A stretch of 64,000 nt of DNA from Bubalus kerabau (lineage: Eukaryota; Chordata; Mammalia; Artiodactyla; Bovidae), in the NCBI RefSeq assembly GCF_029407905.1, contig NC_073630.1, forward strand, positions 30,893,001-30,957,000, given 5' to 3'. Position 1 is the stretch's first letter. Every line of letters begins with the position of its first letter. The position numbers were made by a program, and so were the translations under genes. Under the pieces are notes generated by a model that worked only from the letters and a program-made list of their open reading frames with translations, searched no databases and was not told the origin of the DNA. Of the stretch, positions 10,862 through 21,344 are shown in pieces.

Positions 10862-12120
10862 TAAAGTAATGCTCAAAATTCTCCAAGCCAGGCTTCAGCA
10901 ATATGTGAACCGTGAACTTCCTGATGTTCAAGCTGGTTTTAGAAAGGGCAGAGGAACCAGAGATCAAATTGCCAACATCCACTGGATCATCAAAAAAGCA
11001 AGAGAGTTCCAGAAAAACATCTATTTCTGCTTTATTGACTATGCCAAAACCTTTGACTGTGTGGATCACAATAAACTGTGGAAAATTCTGAAAGAGATGG
11101 GAATACCAGACCACCTGACCTGCCTCTTGAGAATCTGTATGCAGATCAGGAAGCAACAGTTAGAACTGGACATGGAACAACAGACTGGTTCCAAATAGGA
11201 AAAGGAGTACATCAAGGCTGTATATTGTCACCCTGTTTATTTAACTTATATGCAGAGTACATCATGAGAAACACTGGGCTGGAAGAAGCACAAGCTAGAA
11301 TCAAGATTGCTGGGAGAAATATCAATCACCTCAGATATGCAGATGACACCAGCCTTATGGCAGAAAGTGAAGAGGAACTCAAAAGCCTCTTGATGAAAGT
11401 GAAAGAGGAGAGTGAAAAAGTTGGCTTAAAGCTCAACATTCAGAAATCTAAGATCATGGCATCCGGTCCCATCACTTCATGGGAAATAGATGGGGAAACA
11501 GTGGAAACAGTGTCAGACTTTATTTTTTGGGGCTCCAAAATCACTGCAGATGGTGACTGCAGCCATGAAATTAAAAGACACTTACTCCTTGGAAGGAAAG
11601 TCATGACCAACCTAGATAGCATATTCAAAAGCAGAGACATTACTTTGCCAACAAAGGTCCATCTAGTCAAGGCTATGGTTTTTCCAGTGATCATATATGG
11701 ATGTGAGAGTTGGACTGTGAAGAAGGCTGAGCACCGAAAAATTGATGCTTTTGAACTGTGGTTTTGGAGAAGACTCTTGAGAGTCCCTTGGACTGCAAGG
11801 AGATCCAACCAGTCCCTTCTGAAGGAGATCAGCCCTGGGATTTCTTTGGAAGGAATGATGCTGAAGCTGAAACTCCAGTACTTTGGCCATCTCATGCGAA
11901 GGGTTGACTCATTGGAAAAGACTGATGCTGGGAGGGATTGGGGCAGGAGGAGAAGGGGACGAAAGAGGATGAGATGGCTGGATGGCATCACTGACTCGAT
12001 GGACGTGAGTCTGAGTGAACTCCGGGAGTTGGTGATGGACAGGGAGGCCTGGCGTGCTGCAATTCATGGGGTCGCAAAGAGTCAGACACGACTGAGCGAC
12101 TGAACTGAACTGAACTGAAT
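10862..12120 (+). mobile_element. 5'-truncated BovB (RTE) LINE, reverse transcriptase and C-terminal region
   Basis: The remaining coding region covers the reverse transcriptase from about its palm-A motif to the end. Frame 1 has FRKGRGTRDQIAN and FIDYAKTFDCVDH (A motif, catalytic Asp). After a one-base deletion near 11133 the other frame continues with HQGCILSPCLFNLYAEY and the YADD catalytic motif at about 11336-11347. It then stays open to TGA at 12101-12103 (KSQTRLSD end). A pair of compensating indels near 11920-11945 scrambles about nine residues (EKTDAGRDW for the usual EKTLMLGGIGG). The 3' end is the (CTGAA)n tail typical of BovB. The endonuclease domain is absent. The element lies in an EGF intron, in sense orientation, and is not autonomous. 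Confidence 0.93.
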
Positions 12121-12405
12121 AAACCACTCATTCTTCCTATACTTTTCTCAAAAAGAAATATGGTCAAGAAAATTGTCTTTTCTTTTCTTCTCTATATTTC
12201 TGAGTTATGGGCTCATTATGTGGAGGGCCTATTTCTGAACCAATGGAGCATAATCAACCAGAGCCTTGGGGCAGCCTCTCTCCTGGGTTACTGATTGGCA
12301 AGGAAAGACTTGACTAAACTGTATCCTTCATCCTGGGGCATGGGGTAACTTCTTTTCTTTCCTTTTATCTTTGACCTACTAATACTTTAATCTATCTTTT
12401 GTGAA

Positions 12406-12687
12406 AGTGAAAGTCGCTCAGTCATGTCCGACTCTTTGCGACTCCATGAACTATATGGTCCATGGAATTCTCCAGGCCAGAATACTGGAGTGGGTAGGTG
12501 TTCCCTTCTCCAGGGGATCTTCCCAACCCAGGGATCAAGCCCAGGTCTCCCACATTGCAGGCAGATTCTTTACCAGCTGAGCCACCAGGGAAGCCCAAGA
12601 ATACTGGTGTGGGTAGCCCATCCCTTCTCCAGTGGATCTTCCTGACCCAGGAATTGGACTGGGGTCTCCTGCATTGCGGGTGGATTC
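12406..12687 (-). repeat. Bov-tA SINE with duplicated head, target duplication present
   Basis: The minus-strand SINE contains the BovA part and then the tRNA-derived head twice: ccaccagggaagccc near 12582, followed by another caagaatactgg...ggtctcctgcattg block. It is flanked by atcttttgtgaa at 12394-12405 and atctcttgtgaa at 12688-12699, a 12-base target duplication with one mismatch that includes both blocks. The partial duplication was therefore in the inserting unit. Confidence 0.85.
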
Positions 12688-13182
12688 ATCTCTTGTGAAT
12701 ATGAGCCAATTAACTCTGGTCAGCCTGCATTGCAAGTGCCCAATCAAATGTGGACAGTACAAACAATGACATAAATAATAATTCTGTTGACCAAAGAGAA
12801 ATAATGTTGTTTTCTGGGCCTGTCTTTTAGAATTTTGGTTCCCAAGCTGTTCAAGCATGAGAATTTCATGGATCCCTGAAAAATAGTAGCTGCATTTATG
12901 AGTGCTTATTAGTCACTAAGGAGCCCAAATTATTCAGACCTTGGTATCATATTTAGGTGAATTTTATTGACTAAGCACCTACATGCATATTTGGAAAGTT
13001 GGAGCAGATACATATAAGAGGCATTATTTATCTGGTCTGGGGCAACCTTCAGACCTCTTGTAGATTCATGGGTTGCTTATGGGAAAAAGTAGTCCCTAGG
13101 GATCCATGGCCCAAAAGTTGGGATTCCAGAATTAGAATCGATTCTTCAGTAAAGGTATTAGTACTGCCTAGTTGCTTTAAGC

Positions 13183-13325
13183 GGAGAAGGCGATGGCACC
13201 CCACTCCAGTACTCTTGCCTGGCAAATCCCATGGATGGAGGAGCCTGGTAGGCTGCAGTCCATGGGGTCACAAAGAGTCAGACACCACTGTTGGACACGA
13301 CTGAGCTACTTCGCTTTCACTTTTC
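13183..13325 (+). repeat. BOV-A2 SINE monomer
   Basis: The element starts ggagaaggcgatggcacc and ends with acttcgctttcactttt, the junction sequence that normally links the two halves of a BOV-A2 dimer. Only the first half is present. It contains a small internal duplication (gtcagacaccactg then ttggacacgactg). It lies 190 bases upstream of an EGF exon. Confidence 0.88.
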
Positions 13326-13513
13326 AGAGAGAGTAGCATAAGACTTCTCACTGAAAACTGAAGCCTTCACTAGCCAGAGAAACAAATTTGATAGGGCCTT
13401 CCTTTTGGCTTTCCCCTCCTATAGGATGAACATTACAAAGTCATAGACTTTAATGTATGTTGAGATAATTTATGAATTTTAAGTGTTTCCTCTCTCCCTT
13501 TTGTTCTCTGCAG

Positions 13514-13619
13514 TTCGTGGTTGTAAAGGAACATCAAAACCTCGGGAATGGGAGTCCACCCGAGGCCCTCAAGAAAGGCCTGGCAGCAGATGTTGGCCAG
13601 TTTTCCCCGCTGGATCCTG
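13514..13619 (+). CDS. EGF: EGF exon (human exon 23 equivalent); carries the premature stop
   Basis: In the ancestral (human-like) frame the exon is fully open and reads FVVVKEHQNLGNGSPPEA, then LKKGLAADVGQFSPLDP, matching human FVVIKEHQDLKNGGQPVA and beyond. In the frame actually delivered by the preceding exon it gives only GSWL and the stop TAA at 13524-13526. Splice borders are ttctctgcag|TTCG and GATCCTG|gtgaatg. The stop lies 93 bases upstream of the last exon junction at 13619. By the usual 50-55 nt rule this would expose the message to nonsense-mediated decay. Good splice sites and an open ancestral frame suggest the upstream deletion is recent, or is a sequence error. Confidence 0.88.
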
Positions 13620-15594
13620 GTGAATGATTATCTTTATCTTGATGTTTCCCTGACTGTGGAAAGTCTCATCTATGCACAGAAGCAATAGTGAAATTGTATA
13701 AGCTATGTGAACAACTGGCTGTATTTGAATGCCATAGAGCTTAGAGAAATATATTTGGGCCAGATTCCTGTCTTATGTGAGGTTACCACATTCACTCAAA
13801 ACTCTGGTCACAGAGCAGTCTGCTAGATGCCTTTAAGCAAGCACACAATGAGTGCCACCTTATTCTGAATTACATCGGAGTTTGAGGTCATCCTTGGGGT
13901 TACGGACCTATATTGGCTGCTGTCAGTATGGTTCCAGCGAAATTGCAAATGACTCCAAGAAAATGTGTTTCATGTTCTAGAATAAAGGGTTCTTGCGAAT
14001 TTAACTTTGATCTGGGGATTCTCCTAGGGATTGAGGACTATTTAAGTCTTATTAGGGTCTAGCCCTCAGCCAGATGCCTGGCCATCTGTGAAATCCAGTC
14101 AGACCCCTAGAAGAGGGGCCATAAAATCAACTCACATTTTCAGGCTGTTGTGGAGCTCAATCTGCTTCAGGTAGAAATGGAGTTATATATGATTTGACAT
14201 AATACTTTTACCAAGAGTTGCATTATGATAAGCTTCTTGGGCTTGGGTCTTAGATATATATCATAGTCGTATTTCCTAACTCACAGGACAAGGTTGAATA
14301 CACTTTGTATCATAAACCTTTAGAAAAGTCTGAAAAAACTTTGAGACAATAGTTTCTCTGCTCATGAGAGGCACTTCAGCCCCTTCATATTTCACTTTAG
14401 AAAATATATTTTCTGATATTTGCCCTTCATAAATATGCTGATTACCATTCTCTCCTCCTAGAACTTCCTGGTAGAGAGAACACTGGCTTCTTGTTTTGAA
14501 AAACTCACTCCAAACCCCCTTCTCATTCATGTTGCCATGTAACCCAGATTCAGTATGACTTTATTTCCTAATTTGAGGAAGGCTCTGGATACTAAAGTAT
14601 ATTTCAGAATTGAACATTAAAACTACAGTAAATATTTTACATATTATACATATATGTTAATAACATATAAAATATATACTATATATAATATTTATTGTAG
14701 TTTTAATATGTGTTGTTAACCTGGATAATGAAAATATTTGGCACTTTCAAAAGTTGCTTAGGGTTTTGTAATTTTTGAAAGTAGTGGAATACCTTACGTA
14801 GTACTTTTTCTTGAGGAGCTAAAAGCAAATAATTTTTTGGTATGAAAGTAATCTTTAGAGATACATATAATACAATTTTGCAAACGAAAGAGTATGCTTA
14901 AGCCCAGAAAACACTGAGGACTCTGTTAGCTGACTATTTTCAGGAATAAATTAGAGTCTCTCTCTTTTTGCTCATTCTGTTGCAAACAGTTTGGCCCATT
15001 CTGTATGAGCCACTCATATACCTGTCTCCCAATACGAGTCATCACATCCCCAATCATGTCTAGCCAGCTCGTAAATGTTTAATACCTGTTATGAAAGAGC
15101 ATGTAGAGATTGGAGGTGGGGAGGTAGAGTGGAAAATGAGATAAAAGCTCAAGATTGGCTCTCAACCAATTCTTTGTCTATTCCTGGAAAACCCATTAAA
15201 GCACAAGCTATATTAGTAGTGCCTCTGAAGTTCCTTATTCATTGACCTAAACCAACATCAGCTGGTGCAGGTTAAGGGTAGAATACCATGTCAGGGAATA
15301 GGAATGCAACTGCATTTAAAACCTGGGCTCTGTTTTCAAGTCATTTATGGGCCAAATGGAAAGAAAGAAAGTTCACAGAGAAAGCTAAATAGCAATGTCA
15401 GGTAGCACAGTCCTTTGAATCATCTTAACTAACCAAAACTATTTTAATTTTTTAAAAATTGGGTTCAGAATGGCTTGAGAATAGGTCCATATGTATCTCA
15501 TATTTCAGGTCTACTCTCCAACCACTGTTAGGGTCTTGTTTGCTGGACACTGTAAGTGATGGGAACACTGAAATGCCTTTTTTCTGTTGTATAG
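13620..15594 (+). other. EGF: EGF last intron (2.0 kb), unique sequence
   Basis: The intron runs from donor GTGAAT at 13620 to acceptor ttgttgtatag ending at 15594. I find no SINE or LINE that I can name. It includes an AT-rich patch (about 14636-14715: acatattatacatatatg, then atatatactatatataat) and nothing resembling an exon or RNA gene. Confidence 0.6.
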
Positions 15595-15850
15595 TGTCCT
15601 TGGAACAGTCATCATGGAGAACGGAGCCCCAGATGTATATGGGCACAGAACACGGAGGCTGTATTGGATGATTGCATCATCCAGCGATAGAGGCTCTGGT
15701 GACCAGCGGGTGAAGTGTAGCTTTCATCTCATCTCCCAAGGGGCACGGCCCATTGCTGAGGGGCTTGGGGAATCCTGTCCTCTCCCATCAGCTCACCCTT
15801 TGTGGCAACAAAGATCTCCACACCAAATGGAGCTGACTCTGAAAACTTGA
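15595..15850 (+). pseudogene. EGF: EGF last exon: relic of the C-terminal tail with a second frame break
   Basis: In the ancestral frame (joined through the split Val codon) it reads SLEQSSWRTEPQMYMGTEHG then GCIG and stops at TGA 15669-15671, matching human SWRQEPQLCGMGTEQGCW. From there homology continues one frame over: WMIASSSDRGSGDQRV, then KCSFHLISQGARPIAEG, then LPSAHPLWQQRSPHQMELTL, ending at TGA 15848-15850. Human ends in NPLWQQRALDPPHQMELTQ. An indel between about 15655 and 15668 thus separates the two frames. Because translation already stops in the previous exon, this exon would be 3' untranslated. An alternative is that the frames are joined by unrecognised splicing; I see no GT/AG pair near the break to support it. 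Confidence 0.85.
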
Positions 15851-16860
15851 ATTAAAAGTAAGATCATGGGGAATAAACCATATTGATGGATGGTTAATAC
15901 TTCATTTTATTTTTTTTAATACTTCATTTTAAAAGTAGAGGAAAAATACAGATTTTCCATCTATAATCTCTACAACAAATCACCTACTCAGCGTTGAAGG
16001 CAAATATATATTGTGTTTTTGCTTCTTCCTTCAAGTAGTCTTATTGCAGACTTTCAAGTAAAGTAAACTGAAGAATTATTTGGTATCTCATTAGACACCA
16101 AAATGGGGGAAATAGTGCTTTATAAATTGTGTTCAAGTGTTCAATAATCAATACAAATTTTTTTCCTGCCCAGAAGAAATCTAGGGTTAAAGCAATCAAT
16201 CATACTTGTTTGGTCAGTTATAATTTCTTTTATTTGGACAGAACATTTAGCTCAATCTTATGAAGTTGTTAGAATATTAAAATTGTTGTTATAATACATT
16301 GTAGGCATTTAACATCATTGGCGTGGTCCATGATGGTAATTTTGCAGAGTGAATTTTGATAAATTAATGAAAAATCTACTAATTTAGAACCTTATTTCTT
16401 CAAAATTACATGGCTTATTTTTTCTATTTTAAAATCTTTGAAGGAAAAGTTTTAAACCATTACCCAAGAAATTTCTCTGTTTCTGTCATTACTATCATTT
16501 TACCCACAGAATTTTTTCTTCTAATGAAAATGATAAATTCCCCCTTGGTATGTTTGCATAGAATTTTTACTTATTTTCAAAATATGAGATTGTAAGCAAA
16601 TTGCCTGATTTATTTTTATTTTGGACAGCAATAAATTTTCTTCTAATTATTTAAATAAAACCAGTGCATAACATAAACATCTTATTGTACACCTGGTTAA
16701 GTAATAAATTATAGTTTAAGGGGATGTTAGAATTAAAGCAAAGTAGTTTGACTAGCTTGCTATTGTTACTTTAAGCAAAACATATTTGAAATCTTTCTCT
16801 CTGTTATAAAATAAAATTTCACAAGGTATTCCAATTAAAGATCATTCTTGAGCCAAGACA
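15851..16860 (+). other. EGF: EGF 3' untranslated region (probable)
   Basis: AT-rich sequence follows the relic stop. Canonical AATAAA signals are at 15872-15877, 16630-16635 and 16654-16659, with another near 16810. The close pair at 16630-16659 is the most plausible end for a UTR of roughly 0.8 kb; the early one at 15872 would give a very short UTR. No coding sequence or named repeat is visible. The end point is an estimate. Confidence 0.5.
16630..16659 (+). terminator. EGF: Candidate EGF polyadenylation signals (two AATAAA)
   Basis: Two AATAAA hexamers, 16630-16635 and 16654-16659, lie within 30 bases downstream of the last EGF exon. A GT/T-rich stretch follows after about 30-60 bases. 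Choice of site is inference. Confidence 0.4.
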
Positions 16861-17764
16861 TTGTTATTACAAATTATACAACTTAATACAGTTATCTGTG
16901 GATCATTTGGGGCTTTGGATTATTCAATTTATGCATTAACACTAGTCCCTTTGCTTGTCTTGTCTTTCCTTTCTCTTGAACTCCTTGAACTTTGGTTATA
17001 CCAGAAGTCAGCATGAAAAGCAGTTGAAGCACATCTCAAGCAGATACTTCTTAAAAGTTTTGGTAAAGATTTCATGGGGCGAGAATAACTTACATTAGTT
17101 AATTATTCAGCATGACCCTTTCCTCTAGTTAATTCAGATTTTTCTGCATTTAGTTTTCCTATGACAGTTGATAATCTGGAGGATCAGAAGACTTGTCATT
17201 TTATCTCTAATGAGTGAATAGACCTCAGAAAAACTATAGTTATAATTCTCCCAATGATGCAAAAATTATATTATGAAGTGTGAATATTTTTGCTTCTTCC
17301 AAAAGTGAGCATTTTTAAAGCTGTGTTTAGATTACGTTGTAGTGTTTTAGCACCTCTTTTAGGATTCCAATGATAACCAAAGAGATGACATGAGACTATA
17401 ATAGCCCTTAACATAGCATTTTCTTTGAACTGTTATCTTCAAGCTGGACAGTGACTCTGATACCTTATAAGCTGGGAGCTTGTGTCCTTGATCAGGCTTT
17501 AACACCATCTCCCTGATCAAAATAGAGAAAAAACACGTTTTGTGTCCTTAGTCAGCAAGTCACCCTGAAGAGTTATTTTCCTTTGTTGAGGCTTCACATC
17601 TTTACAGAAATATCCTCCTTTAAAAATCTATTTTTTACAAAGAGAATTTTCATCTAAGATATTTGATTTGCACTTTTCCAGACTGAATATTTTTATTTCC
17701 TAAATCTCATGCTCTCATGCACAATGCCTGATTGTGATTCTGTTTGACTAAATGTCACCTACTA
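16861..17764. other. Intergenic unique sequence
   Basis: AT-rich non-coding sequence downstream of EGF. I see no gene, RNA gene or repeat family I can name. Confidence 0.5.
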
Positions 17765-17768
17765 CATT

Positions 17769-17950
17769 GCTGGGAAAGATTGAAGGCAGAGGAGAAGAGG
17801 GTGACAGAGCATGGGATGGTTGGATGACATCATCAATGGACATGGACTTGGGCAAACTCCAGGAGATGGTGAGGGACAGGGAATCCTGGCATGCTGCAGT
17901 CCATGGGGTCACGAAGAGTTGGACACGACTTGGTGACTGAACAACAACAC
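17769..17950 (+). repeat. BovB 3' end fragment
   Basis: The sequence contains gaggatga-like to ggttggatgacatcatc, then gggcaaactccaggagatgg, tgctgcagtccatggg and gacacgacttggtgactg, ending in aacaacaac. It is a diverged BovB 3' terminus of about 180 bases. Confidence 0.8.
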
Positions 17951-18353
17951 CTGCTACACATAACGTGAGCATTCTGCCTTCTTTTCTAGCTCCTAATAGA
18001 AGGTGTAGTATACTCAATTCTTTTGAAACATGATTCCAGTTCTTCCTGTTAATCTTGATTTCCAACTATACCCTTTCCATGTAAATAAATGATTATTATG
18101 TGATCATTGAAAATGTATTAAAAACACTAAATAAATTCTTAAAAAAAAGAAAAATTGGGAGAAAGGGGAACTATCTAGGTAATTTAAACAGCTGTGACAG
18201 GCAAGATTTTGTTCTTGCTGTTTAATTTTTCTTTCTTCTTTTTCTAAGTTTAAATGAGAAACCCTCTCTGCATTGTTTCATGCTGAACTCTTTTGTTCCA
18301 TTTGGAACTTGGCAGGGTTTCTGTAGCTAGTAGCCATATCCTTACAATAACAT

Positions 18354-18533
18354 GTGTTAGTCACTTAGTTGTGTCCGACTCTTTGTGACCCTATGGACTG
18401 TAGCCCACTAGGCTCCTCAGTCCATGGCATTCTCGAGGCAAGAATACTGGAGTGGGTTGCCATTTCCTTCTCCAGGGGATCTTCCTGACCCAGAAATCAA
18501 ACCTGGGTCTCCTATATTGTAGGCAGATTCACA
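18354..18533 (-). repeat. Bov-tA SINE, truncated head, with 11-bp target duplication
   Basis: The BovA part (gtgtccgactctttgtgacc and ccatggcattctcgaggc) is followed by ggtctcctatattg, with the last part of the tRNA head missing. Perfect repeats tacaataacat at 18343-18353 and 18534-18544 flank it. Confidence 0.87.
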
Positions 18534-18544
18534 TACAATAACAT

Positions 18545-19635
18545 AGCTCAGTAGGAAAATAATGTGATGGACATTGCATCTTAATCATTTACCTATCTGA
18601 ACCAGAGACCTTAGGAAGCACATAAATTACCAAACAGGACAATTTCCTAACTGGTGATCATTTCCTACTTTTTCTCCTCTACAATGAATATTTGGCCCTT
18701 CTGACATGATTCAATTTCCATTTCTGGTGGGCCAGAAGGAAAAACCATGTGCCCTGCTCAACAATTAAGCCTTCAGAGTACATTCTAAATAACAGTTGTA
18801 AATCCCAGACCAATGCCTGAATTATCTGGGTTCTTATTTTTCATTTATACCACTCACCTGCCAAAACAATAAAGTATAGTAAAACTATTTTTCAGAACCC
18901 TTAGGGGAGTCCCTTTAGGACACTGAGGCAGGTGCTTGCACCTCGGTTTGTTTAGCTCTAAATGAGGCATCCTTCATGTGAAGCAAGTTAAAGTAACAAC
19001 TACTCCAATACAAACTAAGGTGTTCTTTCTACCACTGAGGTTTTGAGGTAATCAAGGCCTATTGCTCTAAACACCAAATATTCTTAAAAAAAAAAAAAAT
19101 TTAGAATAATGGTCTTTCTCTACCCCAGTATGAAACACATGCAGCACAGTTACACATTTTCCTGATGACAAAAGAATTTTGTTACACACCAGGCATAACA
19201 TGATAGCATGTTATAATTTTGTGATGATCAGAGCTCCTTTGCTGAATACAAAGGTCCTTAGAACTTGAGTTGAAATACTTTAACCTGTTATCTTTTATTA
19301 CTTTTATGAATTTTCAGGTTGTCTGCTCTCACGCCTGTATCCGTAGATGCTCTTCATCACCTTCCCTGTTGCTTCTGTTTTGTAAACTTGATGTTGAGAT
19401 AACCAAGCAAGTTAACACTGTAAGGAAAGAATATATGAATATTGAAGGAGAATTTAAGAATATTTCCTGTGTAAAGTATTACTTACACTTTAGCCCTTAA
19501 ACTTTTGACATGTTGCATCCTTTGATGTTCTCCTTACTCTTCTCATCTAAATTCTCAGAGTGCACATTATCGAGTCCAGATAGACGAGGTGATGCTTGTA
19601 TGTATTTAATGACAATACAAAATGTAGTGATTACA
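18545..19635. other. Intergenic unique sequence
   Basis: No gene or named repeat is visible. The stretch contains an A13 tract near 19087. Open frames at 19270-19500 and 19510-19692 lack recognisable domains and biased codon use, and are regarded as chance. Confidence 0.5.
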
Positions 19636-19765
19636 AAAATGGTCTCTGAAGTCACAGAACCCTGTTTGAATCCCATTGCATCACTTAACTAGCTTTGTTA
19701 TTGTGTTCAAACTGCTTAATCTCTCAACTTCAGTTTCCTCATCTGTAGAAGGGAACAGTGACCCC
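19636..19765 (+). repeat. MIR SINE relic
   Basis: The order tggtctctgaagtcacag, ccctgtttgaatcccattgc, gtgttcaaactgcttaatctc, cagtttcctcatctgtag matches the MIR consensus from its middle to its core. It is old and diverged. Confidence 0.72.
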
Positions 19766-19930
19766 ACAAGAGACTGACCCAGACTTGCCTGTGAGCGTCC
19801 AGGAGTCTCTGGTGAAGACATGGGTCTGCGGTGGCCTGCTGCAGTGTTGGGGGCACTGAGTGTAGCAGTGCGTACATGGGACCTTTTGAAGGAGGTTGCC
19901 ATTATCTCCATTACCTCCACCATGGTTTGA

Positions 19931-20118
19931 CCTTAGGTCGTAGCTCAGTTGGTAAAGACTGCCTGCAACACAGGAGACCTGGGTTCAATCCCTTGGTCGG
20001 AAAGATCCCCTGGAGAAGGAAATGGCAACCCACTCCAGTATTCTTGCCTGGAGAATCCCATAGACAGAGGAGCCTGGTGGGCTACAGTCCATGGGGTACA
20101 AGAATGGGACAGACTTAG
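19931..20118 (+). repeat. Bov-tA SINE
   Basis: The head is ccttaggtcgtagctcag, then gacctgggttcaatccc (B-box-like) and the BovA core with ggagaatcccatagac and ctacagtccatgggg. It abuts the 5' part of a BovB directly. Confidence 0.9.
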
Positions 20119-20605
20119 AGACTAAACCACCACCAAATAACAGGGAGGGAACACAGCCGCACCCATCAACAGAAAATTGGATTAAAGATTTACTGAACAT
20201 GGCCCCACCCATCAGAACAAGATCTACTTTCCCCCTCAGTCAGTCTCTCCCATCAGGAAGCTTCCATAAGCCTCTTATCCTTCTCCATCAGAGGACAGAC
20301 AGACTTAAAACCACAATCACAGAAAACTAACCAATCTGATCGCATGGACCAAACCCTTGTCTAACTCAGTGAAATTATGAGTCATGCCATAGGGCCACCC
20401 AAGATGGATAGGTCATGGTGGAGAGTTCTGACAAATGTGGTTCACTGGAGAAGGGAATGGCAAACCACTTCAATATTCTTGCCTTGAGAACCCCATAAAC
20501 AGTATGAAAAGGCAAAAAGACAGGACACTGAAAGATGAACTCCCCAGGTCGATGCCCAATATGCTACTGGAGATCAGTGGAAAAATAACTCCAGAAAGAA
20601 TGAAG
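20119..20605 (+). mobile_element. BovB LINE, 5' segment (first part of an interrupted, internally deleted copy)
   Basis: BovB 5' untranslated and leader blocks occur in order: ccaatctgatcgcatggacc, gcaaaccacttcaatattc, tatgctactggagatcagtg, then ataactccagaaagaatg. At 20605 the element is interrupted by a minus-strand BovB (20606-21338) and resumes at 21345. No endonuclease or reverse transcriptase coding is retained in this host copy. Confidence 0.82.
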
Positions 20606-21338
20606 TTCAGTTCAGTTCAGTCGCTCAGTCATGTCCTACTCTTTGCGACCCCATGAATCGCAGCACGTCAGGCTTCCCTGTCCATCACCAACTCCCGGAG
20701 TTCATTCAAACTCATGTCCATCAAGTCGGTAATGCCATCCAGCTATCTCATCCTCTGTCATCCCTTTCTCCTCCTTCCCCCAATTCCTCCCAGCATCAGA
20801 GTCTTTTCCAATGAATCAACTCTTCGCATGAGGTGGCCAAAGTATTGGAGTTTCAGCTTTACCATCATTCCTTCCAAAGAACACCCAGGACCAATCTCCT
20901 TTAGAGTGGACTGGTTGGATCTCCTTGCAGTCCAAGGGACTCTCAAAAGTCTTCTCCAACACCACAGTTCAAAAGCATCAATTCTTCTGCACTCAGCTTT
21001 CTTCACAGTCCAACTCTCACATCCATACATGATCACTGGAAAAACCATAGCCTTGACTAGATGGACCTTTGTTGGCAAAGTAATGTCTCTGCTTTTCAAT
21101 ATGCTATCTAGGTTGGTCATAACTTTCCTTCCAAGGAGTAAGCGTCTTTTAATTTCATGGCTGCAATCACCATCTGCAGTGATTTTGGAGCCCCCAAAAA
21201 TAAAGTCTGACACTGTTTCCACTGTTTCCCCATCTATTCCCATGAAGTGATAGGACCAGATGCCATGATCTTCGTTTTCTGAATGTTGAGCTTTAAGCCA
21301 ACTTTTTCACTCTCCTCTTTCACTTTCATCAAGAGGCT
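20606..21338 (-). mobile_element. BovB LINE, 5'-truncated, inserted into another BovB
   Basis: On the minus strand it encodes the BovB C-terminal region after the YADD motif: SDFIFGGSKITADGDCSHE, LLLGRKVMTNLDS, MYGCESWTVKKAECRR, continuing to SLEKTLMLGGIGG (open over 20758-21243). Its 3' end carries the (TTCAG)n tail at about 20606-20622. It is bounded by a 23-base perfect direct repeat (20583-20605 and 21345-21367), extendable to 29 with one mismatch (20577 and 21339). That duplication comes from the host BovB and proves insertion after it. Confidence 0.93.
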
Positions 21339-21344
21339 GTGGAG

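Larger units (their letters stand above)
8922..13513 (+). other. EGF: EGF intron (4.6 kb) holding a BovB LINE
   Basis: The intron runs from donor GTAATG at 8922 to acceptor ttctctgcag ending at 13513. It hosts a sense-oriented 5'-truncated BovB, two SINE loci and a MIR relic, listed separately. The stretches 9000-9900 and 10000-10860 are unique, with no recognisable coding content. Confidence 0.68.
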
